36,653 bases of DNA, taken from the NCBI GenBank assembly GCA_020440025.1, contig JAGROX010000116.1, positions 1-36,653 on the forward strand, written 5' to 3'. Below, one piece after another: positions 17,581 through 24,657 of this stretch. Each line of letters opens with the position of its first letter. Position 1 is the first letter of the stretch. The notes below the pieces were generated by a model. That model did no database searches. It was not told the DNA's origin and was given only the letters and a program-made list of their open reading frames with translations. A program made the translations under genes and the position numbers. The stretch is from Verrucomicrobiia bacterium. Its GTDB lineage: Bacteria > Verrucomicrobiota > Verrucomicrobiia > Verrucomicrobiales > DEV007.

Positions 17581-19125
17581 ATGAAAACTCGCGCCATCTC
17601 ATTTCTCACAGCGCTGGTGCTCGGCTTTCTCGCCTCTACCATCTCTGGACTCGCAGCCAAGCCAAACGTGCTCATCATCCAGACCGATGAGCACAATTTT
17701 CGGACGCTGGGATGCTACCGGAAGTTGATCCCGAACGACCAAGCCTTCATCTGGGGTGACGGAGTCAAAGTGGACACGCCGAACATCGATTCAGTGGCAG
17801 ATCGGGGAGCCGTCTGCCTGCGCTACTATGCCACCTCGCCAGTCTGCACCCCGTCCCGTGCCGCGCTCATGACGGGTCTCTATCCGCAGAACACCGGCAG
17901 CATCAGCAACGATCTGCCTATGCTCGACACCATGGAGACCTTCGCCGAGGTGCTGCGCCGCAACGGTTATGCGACCGGCTATGCCGGCAAGTGGCACCTC
18001 GACGGTTCCGGAAAGCCGCAGTTCGCTCCGGAGCGGCAGTTCGGCTGGGAGGACAATCGCTACCTATTCAATCGGGGACATTGGAAGAAGCTAATTGAGG
18101 ATGAAAAGGGTCCGCGAGTCGGCGCGACCAACCCCAAGGGCGAACCCAGCTACAGCGTTGACGGCGCGGACGAAAAAACCTTCACCACCGATTTCCTGAC
18201 CGATCGCGCGATCGAGTTCGTCAGCCAGAAACGCGACCAGCCGTTCTGCTACATGCTCAGCATTCCCGATCCACACGGTCCCAACACGGTGCGGGCACCC
18301 TACGACACGATGTTTGATCCGGCACCATTTCAGCAGCCCAAAACCGCGCTGCAGAAAGGCGATCAGCTGCCGTCCTTTGCCTCGATTGCCCAGGACCGGT
18401 TCAATGCCCGCCAGATGGCGCTCTACTTCGGCATGGTGAAATGCATCGATGACAACATCGGTCGTCTTCTCGCCACCCTGCGCGAAAACGGTCAATTGGA
18501 GAACACCATCGTCATCTTTACCTCCGACCACGGGGACATGTGCGGCGAGCATGGGCGTTACAACAAAGGCATCCCCTGCGAAGGATCCGCCCGGATTCCC
18601 TTCGTCATTGCTGCGCCCGGCCTGATTCCTCCGGGAACGGTGATCCGCGAAGCATTGGGAACCGTCGATTTCAAACCGACATTGTTGAGCCTGCTCGGGT
18701 TTGAATCCGGAAAGCCCATGGAGGGGCGCGACGCCGCTGCCCTCTTCCTGAACGGCAAGGCACCGCCAGATTGGAACGATCAGATCTTCGTCCGCATCGG
18801 CGGCGGGGAGAAAGGAACCAGCGGCTGGGTCGGCACCTTCACGAATCGCTACAAACTCATCTTTTCCCCTACCGCAGAGCCGGGGCTCTTTGATCTCGAT
18901 ACCGATCCCTTTGAGATGAAAAACCTTTTTTACGACCCCACTCAGCATGGTCTAATCCGGAAACTCGGCAAAGGAATTCAATCCTACCTCGCGACCTCAA
19001 ATGACCCTCTGGCGGAGGCGGCCCCAATCAAAGCCTATGTCGAATGGGCGACCTCCAATGTCGCTGAATACGTCGCGGCTCCGCGGCTCAACGAGCGCAA
19101 AGGCAAGGCTCAGAAAGAGGAGTAA
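17581..19125 (+). CDS. Secreted sulfatase with CTPSR active site
   Basis: A 514-residue sulfatase with an N-terminal signal (ISFLTALVLGFLAST). Metal segment LIIQTDEHNFRTLGC has D36; the canonical formylglycine motif is C89-T-P-S-R93; GKWHLDG and FTSDHGDMCGEHG follow. It differs clearly from the preceding sulfatase in its TDEHN start and active-site motif, so the two are not a recent duplication and likely remove different sulfate groups from one substrate. It needs formylglycine maturation. It is 27 bases behind sulfatase 1 and 51 bases before the serine hydrolase, consistent with one transcript. Confidence 0.95.
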   Translation: MKTRAISFLTALVLGFLASTISGLAAKPNVLIIQTDEHNFRTLGCYRKLIPNDQAFIWGDGVKVDTPNIDSVADRGAVCLRYYATSPVCTPSRAALMTGLYPQNTGSISNDLPMLDTMETFAEVLRRNGYATGYAGKWHLDGSGKPQFAPERQFGWEDNRYLFNRGHWKKLIEDEKGPRVGATNPKGEPSYSVDGADEKTFTTDFLTDRAIEFVSQKRDQPFCYMLSIPDPHGPNTVRAPYDTMFDPAPFQQPKTALQKGDQLPSFASIAQDRFNARQMALYFGMVKCIDDNIGRLLATLRENGQLENTIVIFTSDHGDMCGEHGRYNKGIPCEGSARIPFVIAAPGLIPPGTVIREALGTVDFKPTLLSLLGFESGKPMEGRDAAALFLNGKAPPDWNDQIFVRIGGGEKGTSGWVGTFTNRYKLIFSPTAEPGLFDLDTDPFEMKNLFYDPTQHGLIRKLGKGIQSYLATSNDPLAEAAPIKAYVEWATSNVAEYVAAPRLNERKGKAQKEE

Positions 19126-19176
19126 GCCCTGAAATAGAGTCGCCGAAAGCGGCAAGTTCTGAGAGAGTGACGTTTC

Positions 19177-20328
19177 ATGAAATTGCATTTGCTTCTCTTC
19201 ACGCTCGCCGCCGCCCTATCGCTTTCGCCGCAGACTCACGGCCAGGATTCCAAGTCGTCTGTCACGGCGTTGCTCCAGCCCTTTGTCGACAACCACACCA
19301 TCGCTGGCGCGGTCGCTTTGGTGGCGGACAAGGACAAGGTCCTGTCAGTGGAAACCGTCGGCTTTGCCGACATCGCCGGAGACGAGGCGATGGCACCCGA
19401 TGCGACGTTCTGGATTGCCTCGCAATCCAAAGGCATGACGGCGGTCGCGGTGATGATGCTGGTAGACGAAGGCAAGATCGCACTCGATGACCCTGTGGAA
19501 AAATACCTGCCCGAGTTTGGCGGCCAGATGGTGGTCGCCGAAAAGGATGACGATCACGTGCTGCTCAAGAAGCCATCGCATCCCATCACCATCCGCGAAG
19601 TGCTGAGCCACATGAGCGGCCTGCCTTTCAAGTCGGCCATCGAAGACCCCACTCTGGATGCCCTTCCCTTGGAGGCGGCAGTGAAAAGCTATGCCATGAC
19701 ACCACTTCAGACCGAGCCAGGCACCGCCTATCAATACTCCAATGCCGGGATCAACACGGCGGCGCGAGTGCTCGAAATGGTCAGTGGATTGCCCTACGAG
19801 GACTTCATGCAGCAACGGCTGTTCGATCCGCTCGGAATGAAGGACACCACCTTTTGGCCAAGTGAAGAGCAGGTCGCCCGCCTCGCGAAATCCTATCGGC
19901 ACAATGCGGAGAAGACCGATCTCAACGAGTTTCCCCTTGCCCAGCTCAGCCATCCGTTGACTGACCGGACCCATCGCTTTCCCATGCCGGCAGGCGGACT
20001 GTTTTCCACCGCACAGGATACCGCCATCTTTTGCCAGATGCTGCTGCGGGGCGGTGAATGGAACGGCCAACGCTACCTCAGCGAGACAGCCTTCAAGGAA
20101 TTGACGCGCCGGCAGACCCCGGAATCGGTAAAGAACAGCTATGGATTCGGTTTCACCGTGAGCCCGAGCGGTTTCGGGCACGGAGGTGCCCACGCCACCA
20201 ACATGGACATCCGCACCGACAAAGGGCTCGTCCTCATCTGGATGGTTCAGCACTATGGCTCTCCAACTGAGGGCGCCAAAGCCCAGAACGTTTTCAAGAA
20301 CTGGGCGGTGGAGCGCTTCGGGAAGTGA
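19177..20328 (+). CDS. Secreted beta-lactamase-family serine hydrolase
   Basis: A 383-residue protein with signal peptide (LHLLLFTLAAALSLSPQTHG). The serine beta-lactamase/class C fold motifs are visible: catalytic S82-Q-S-K85 (SxxK), Y187-S-N189 (YxN) and a C-terminal HGGAHAT in the place of the KTG box. The HGG form is common in esterases and peptidases of this fold rather than true beta-lactamases, so it is not read as a resistance gene. In this sulfatase context it may deacylate a sugar ester or cleave a D-peptide; the substrate is unknown. The following gene starts 12 bases after its stop. Confidence 0.92.
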   Translation: MKLHLLLFTLAAALSLSPQTHGQDSKSSVTALLQPFVDNHTIAGAVALVADKDKVLSVETVGFADIAGDEAMAPDATFWIASQSKGMTAVAVMMLVDEGKIALDDPVEKYLPEFGGQMVVAEKDDDHVLLKKPSHPITIREVLSHMSGLPFKSAIEDPTLDALPLEAAVKSYAMTPLQTEPGTAYQYSNAGINTAARVLEMVSGLPYEDFMQQRLFDPLGMKDTTFWPSEEQVARLAKSYRHNAEKTDLNEFPLAQLSHPLTDRTHRFPMPAGGLFSTAQDTAIFCQMLLRGGEWNGQRYLSETAFKELTRRQTPESVKNSYGFGFTVSPSGFGHGGAHATNMDIRTDKGLVLIWMVQHYGSPTEGAKAQNVFKNWAVERFGK

Positions 20329-20340
20329 CCCACAGACGAA

Positions 20341-21966
20341 ATGCCGGCATCGCAAATCAACCGCCGCCGATTCCTTCAGGCGGCCTCCATCTCGCCTCTC
20401 GGGCTCTGCGCCGCGCCAGGTCGCGCCGCCGATGAATCCGACCTACCCAGCGTCCTTTACAGCAACGACACGACTCACATCACCTCCTGCGTGTCACCGT
20501 GGCGGAATCCGAAGAATGGATTCACCGATTCACAACTGAGGGCCTCCATCTCGGAGGCGAAAGGCGTCGACGTGCATCTCTTGCAACCGGGACTCGGGTG
20601 GATTCCGTGGTGGGATTCAAAGCTCTATTCCCCCAAAGATCACTACGAGACTTTCCTCGGCGAATTCGGCCCCACCAAGCCGCACGCCATTGCCCGTTAT
20701 CTGCTCGCCGGAGGTGATCTGGTGCGGAGTTTTGTCGATCAATGCGAAACGATGGGCGTGAAGCCTTTCGTCTCCTATCGGCTCAACGATGGGCATCATG
20801 TGCGTGGCCTGGCGAAGGCACTGGAAGAAAAGCGACCGGCCCACGACATGTCGCGGCATTTTTGGGAGAACTACCCGAAATTCCGTATCGGACCCGATCC
20901 CACGGACTGGGGCCAGGGCGTTTTCAACTGGATGATCCCCGAGGTGCGCGAGCACAAGTTCGCCCTCATTCGCGAACTGAGTCAGAACTACGCCATCGCC
21001 GGATTGGAACTGGATTTCCTGCGCCACTGGATGCGCTTTCCCGCGAACGGAACCACCATCGAGGAACGTCGCGACGCGACGACCGACTTCGTTAGACGTG
21101 TTCGCGAGGTGCTGAATCGCACAGAGATCAACGGCAAACATCGGACCTTGTGCGTTCGCGTTCCCGCCGATCTGTCGATTCACGACGAACAGGGCATTCA
21201 CCTGCCGTCGTTGGCAGAGGCGGGCGTCGATCTGGTCACCCTTTCGTGGTCCTATTTCACGATTCAGGATGACAGCATTCGCAAAGCCAAATCCCTCATC
21301 CCAGACATCCCGATCTACGCGGAGATGACCCATACGACTCTCACCGGCAAGGCCCTCGGCGGCAGCGGCACCCAACCTTATCTTCGCACCACCGATGAAC
21401 AATTTTACACCACCGCTCATCTCGCCTATGCCCAAGGCGCGGCAGGAGTGAGCCTGTTCAATTTCCCCTACTACCGCGAACACACCACACCCGAGATCGG
21501 ACCGTTCACCGAACCTCCCTTTCACGTGCTCCCGAACCTGAAGGATCGCGAATTTGTCGCCCGACAACCGCATGCTTATTTTCTCAGTGCGGCGCGAAGG
21601 GATCCGGTGCTGCCTCATCATCCCCTGCCGATCCTCTTGCAACGCAACGCACCGCAAACGCTCACCATGGAAATGGCACCAACGCCGCATCATCGGAAAG
21701 ACGGCCTGCTTCGGCTCCGCTCCGATGAGTCGATCGCCGATCGAGAAATCGAGGTGCGGCTCAACGGCGTTCTCCTCGCGAAATCCGCCTACCTCGAGAA
21801 GCCGCTCGATCACCCCTATGGCGCCTACCTGGGAAGCGAGGAAGAAACCCAGTGTTTCCATTGTCCCGTCGACGTCTGCCAAAGCGGGTCAAACCAGATT
21901 GAGGTGAAAGTGATCCGGGGAATTCGGGTCCGCATCATTTGGCTCGACGTGACCCTGCCTTTCTAG
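20341..21966 (+). CDS. Tat-exported TIM-barrel glycoside hydrolase-like protein
   Basis: A 541-residue protein. The N-terminus INRRRFLQAASISPLG is a twin-arginine signal. The central region (about 40-400) looks like an alpha/beta barrel with alternating strands and helices (for example VDVHLLQPGLGW, VKPFVSYRLNDGHH, AIAGLELDFLRHW); the GLELDF strand end has the acidic residues expected of a glycosidase-type active site. The last 100 residues form a beta-rich domain with GVLLAKSAYLEKPLDHPYG. I do not recognise a defined CAZy family; it resembles the putative glycosyl hydrolase-like barrels abundant in Verrucomicrobia. Its position 12 bases after the serine hydrolase and downstream of two sulfatases suggests action on the same sulfated glycan. 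Confidence 0.7.
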   Translation: MPASQINRRRFLQAASISPLGLCAAPGRAADESDLPSVLYSNDTTHITSCVSPWRNPKNGFTDSQLRASISEAKGVDVHLLQPGLGWIPWWDSKLYSPKDHYETFLGEFGPTKPHAIARYLLAGGDLVRSFVDQCETMGVKPFVSYRLNDGHHVRGLAKALEEKRPAHDMSRHFWENYPKFRIGPDPTDWGQGVFNWMIPEVREHKFALIRELSQNYAIAGLELDFLRHWMRFPANGTTIEERRDATTDFVRRVREVLNRTEINGKHRTLCVRVPADLSIHDEQGIHLPSLAEAGVDLVTLSWSYFTIQDDSIRKAKSLIPDIPIYAEMTHTTLTGKALGGSGTQPYLRTTDEQFYTTAHLAYAQGAAGVSLFNFPYYREHTTPEIGPFTEPPFHVLPNLKDREFVARQPHAYFLSAARRDPVLPHHPLPILLQRNAPQTLTMEMAPTPHHRKDGLLRLRSDESIADREIEVRLNGVLLAKSAYLEKPLDHPYGAYLGSEEETQCFHCPVDVCQSGSNQIEVKVIRGIRVRIIWLDVTLPF

Positions 21967-21994
21967 AAATCTCATTTCAGCAACTCTCATCACC

Positions 21995-23116
21995 GTGATC
22001 TCACTCTTTCAATCAGCCCAAGCTTTGAGATGGTTTACGTGCCTAGCCATCTTCGCGACACTCGTTCCGACTCAGGCTCAAGATCGTGACGAGTATGAGC
22101 AGGCCCAAGCCATCGCCAAAAGAAAGCGGGCGGGAGAAGAATTGTCGTCCGCTGACGCCGCTCTGATGGGGAAGTATGTGGAACGCGGTTGGATCTCAGA
22201 CATGGATCCGAAGCGCACGACGACAGGTCTGGTGCCTCTGACCGAAATGAGTGCGGCGGACGTCTACAAGGGCGAGGACGGCGGCCTCTATGGTCAGGGC
22301 AGGAATGATCCCGATGCTCGGCACCAGATGATCATAGACAACGCTCTGACCAAAATCGTTCCGAGAGATCCCGATGGTGAGTCGTCTCACAGCGGCAAAG
22401 TGGTGATGATCTCAGTCGGCATGTCCAACACCAGTCGGGAGTTTGGCCCCTTCATTCAGGCAGCCAACGCGGATCGCCGCAAATCGCCCGAACTCGTCAT
22501 CGTAAACTGCGCGCAAGGCTCAAGGGCGGCCCTGCAATGGGTTGAAATGGAGGATGTCTGGCAGGGGCTCAAAACCAACCTGACACGCAATCAGGTGACC
22601 ACAAACCAGGTTCAGGTCGCCTGGGTGAAACTCACCGAGATGGCTCCCTCGAAATACGGTGCATTCCCGAAACACGCGGAGTTTTTCAAAGGCAATCTGA
22701 TCAAGATCATTCAACGCCTGAAAGCGACTTGCCCGAATCTCGGCATCATCTATTTCTCCAGTCGCGTCTACGCCGGCTATGCGGTGGGTGATCGCTCGCT
22801 GAATCCTGAGCCCTACGCCTACGAGGGTGCGTTTGCGATGCGTTGGCTGATTCAGGATCAGTTGAAGGGTGATCGCGATCTCAACTACGACGCCACCAAA
22901 GGTCCGGTCAAAGCTCCGCTCCTTCTATGGGGCCCCTACCTCTGGTGTGACGGAATGAAGCCGCGCAGCGACGGATTGATCTGGCCGCCGGAATACCTGG
23001 ATTTCGACGGCGTGCATCCGAGCGATGCGGGCAAGGCAAAGATCACAGAATTGCTGATCGATTTCTTCGCCACCAACCCGAACGCAAAACCGTGGTTTAC
23101 CGGAAACTCCCGATGA
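21995..23116 (+). CDS. Secreted SGNH-hydrolase-like protein
   Basis: 373 residues from a GTG start; no in-frame ATG precedes the signal peptide (LRWFTCLAIFATLVPTQA). The mature protein shows a candidate SGNH catalytic arrangement: S144 in VVMISVGMSNTS and D338-G-V-H341 in DFDGVHPSDAGKAK close to the C-terminus, the usual DxxH position. The intervening blocks are not those of well-known esterases. Likely function: removal of acyl groups from a carbohydrate, inferred from the fold and from the neighbouring sulfatases. Its stop codon overlaps the start of the next gene (ATGA), indicating translational coupling. Confidence 0.72.
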   Translation: MISLFQSAQALRWFTCLAIFATLVPTQAQDRDEYEQAQAIAKRKRAGEELSSADAALMGKYVERGWISDMDPKRTTTGLVPLTEMSAADVYKGEDGGLYGQGRNDPDARHQMIIDNALTKIVPRDPDGESSHSGKVVMISVGMSNTSREFGPFIQAANADRRKSPELVIVNCAQGSRAALQWVEMEDVWQGLKTNLTRNQVTTNQVQVAWVKLTEMAPSKYGAFPKHAEFFKGNLIKIIQRLKATCPNLGIIYFSSRVYAGYAVGDRSLNPEPYAYEGAFAMRWLIQDQLKGDRDLNYDATKGPVKAPLLLWGPYLWCDGMKPRSDGLIWPPEYLDFDGVHPSDAGKAKITELLIDFFATNPNAKPWFTGNSR

Positions 23117-24612
23117 ATGCGCAATCCATTCTTACCGTGATCGGAGCCGTTTGGTGGTTGGGCTTTTCCGCCAGATCCGAGGAATCCCATTTGGGAACCA
23201 TCGAAGATTTTTCGGGTTCTCGACCCGGGCTTTTTCAGAAAGGCTTCGTCGACTCCTGGCGATGGAGTGATGACATCCGCGAAAAGGCCCGCCAACAAAG
23301 TCGGCTCGAAGTGGTGGCGGAAGGCGACGGCCAATGCCTCCGAGTGATCATCGACAAAGACCTGCCCTTTTCGCAGGGAAACCATTCCCTCCTTCGCCTC
23401 GCTCCCTACTACCCTCCCGAAGCAGACGCCATTCGGATGCGGATCAAAATGATTTCGGGAACGGCGCGCCTTTTTCTCGGCGGCCCCACCGCCTACTACG
23501 GCAACAGCGATGTGTTCACTGCCATCCAAGCTATCAAGGCCGAGTCGGAGCCGCAATGGATCGACGTCGAATTTTCCCTGAATCATCCCCTGTGGCGAAA
23601 TTTCCGTCGGGCGGGTTTCAGCACCGACGCCCCAAGGAACTACTACAACCGTTGGGCTCAGGAGACTCTCTCAGTTTATGTCGCCGATGGCTCAGCGGGA
23701 GAGTTTCTGATTGATCGACTGGATTTGGTCGGCCGAGGCGAAGGTCGGCCCTTTCCCGTTTTTTCAGACGACCAAGTCAAAAGCGTGAAAACGATCGCCG
23801 ATTTCGAAGACCGAAATCTCGACCAGGTATTCACTTTCTACATGGCCGACGGCGAGAGCGAGTGGTTCGAGCAATCCTGGAAACGGGAGAAACCCCTGCG
23901 CTTTACCCCAACCGAGATCTCCATCGAAAATGGAACCCTCATCACTTCAGGGCCCGTGGCCGAAGAAGTTCACTGCACCGGGGTCAAGACCAAAGGCGTC
24001 GCCGGGGCCAAGGCCATCCGGATCACTCTGTCCAAAACGGCGGCAAAGAGCGCCAACACCGTGATCGGGATGGGACCCGCCGAACCGATTGACTTTCTGA
24101 TCTTCGTCGCGCCCCCGGAAAAGCCCTTTCCTTGGGACAGTCTCGCGCCTTCGGCGGAACTGCGAGAGCAGCCTCATCGCGGATTCGATTACCAGTTTTC
24201 CTACCGAACCGTTCGCGACCGCCAGGATCTGGATGTCGCCATCTACCAGACCCGGCGCTACGTGAAGCCGGACGAAATGTCCACCCTGGTCATTCCCTTG
24301 GCCGATTTCACCTGCCTCTACGGGAGTGGCGCCTATCGGCAACGCTATCTCGACCATCAACCGCTCACCAGCCATGACATCATCGCCGTAGCCTGGCTCA
24401 ATCCGTGGAACCGGGTTGGCGATCGCAACCTGCCGATCACCACCCGTCTCGATGACATCGCCTTTGTCAAAGTCCCCGGAGAGGCGGCGGACCTCCACTC
24501 CTTCTGGCAGATTACGAATCCAGGTGAGGTGAAAATGATAAAGGTGGGAAGCGGTCCGCAGCAGACCCAGTTCATGCTTCTCCCCGGAGAAGAGGCACCA
24601 ACCGAGCCCTGA
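23113..24612 (+). CDS. Secreted hypothetical protein with two beta-sandwich-like regions
   Basis: ATG 23113 overlaps the preceding stop as ATGA and starts a short signal (MNAQSILTVIGAVWWLGFSA); the in-frame GTG at 23092 is less likely. The 499-residue product has two similar halves, each opening with an IxDF motif (TIEDFSGS near residue 27; TIADFEDR near residue 227) followed by beta-rich sequence. This suggests two carbohydrate-binding-like domains. I recognise no catalytic motif or named family. As the last gene of the sulfatase run, coupled to the SGNH-like gene, it may bind the glycan substrate. Confidence 0.75.
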   Translation: MNAQSILTVIGAVWWLGFSARSEESHLGTIEDFSGSRPGLFQKGFVDSWRWSDDIREKARQQSRLEVVAEGDGQCLRVIIDKDLPFSQGNHSLLRLAPYYPPEADAIRMRIKMISGTARLFLGGPTAYYGNSDVFTAIQAIKAESEPQWIDVEFSLNHPLWRNFRRAGFSTDAPRNYYNRWAQETLSVYVADGSAGEFLIDRLDLVGRGEGRPFPVFSDDQVKSVKTIADFEDRNLDQVFTFYMADGESEWFEQSWKREKPLRFTPTEISIENGTLITSGPVAEEVHCTGVKTKGVAGAKAIRITLSKTAAKSANTVIGMGPAEPIDFLIFVAPPEKPFPWDSLAPSAELREQPHRGFDYQFSYRTVRDRQDLDVAIYQTRRYVKPDEMSTLVIPLADFTCLYGSGAYRQRYLDHQPLTSHDIIAVAWLNPWNRVGDRNLPITTRLDDIAFVKVPGEAADLHSFWQITNPGEVKMIKVGSGPQQTQFMLLPGEEAPTEP

Positions 24613-24616
24613 TTCA

Positions 24617-24651
24617 ACCCTGTTGACTCGGCGACCTAACCCTCTTTAATC
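24617..24651. repeat. Dispersed AACAGGGT repeat, copy C (direct pair, minus orientation)
   Basis: Read on the minus strand: GATTAAAGAGGGT (24651-24639), spacer TAGGTCGCC, then GAGTCAACAGGGT (24629-24617). The units match the copy B unit in 10 and 12 of 13 bases and have the same 22-base period. It fills the 45-base gap between convergent genes. Confidence 0.65.
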
Positions 24652-24657
24652 AGAAAT

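Noticed and set aside
19177..20328. Reading the beta-lactamase-fold protein as an antibiotic resistance gene
   Set aside because: It has the HGG box of esterase/peptidase-like members and lies in a glycan-degradation run; SxxK and YxN alone do not show beta-lactam hydrolysis.
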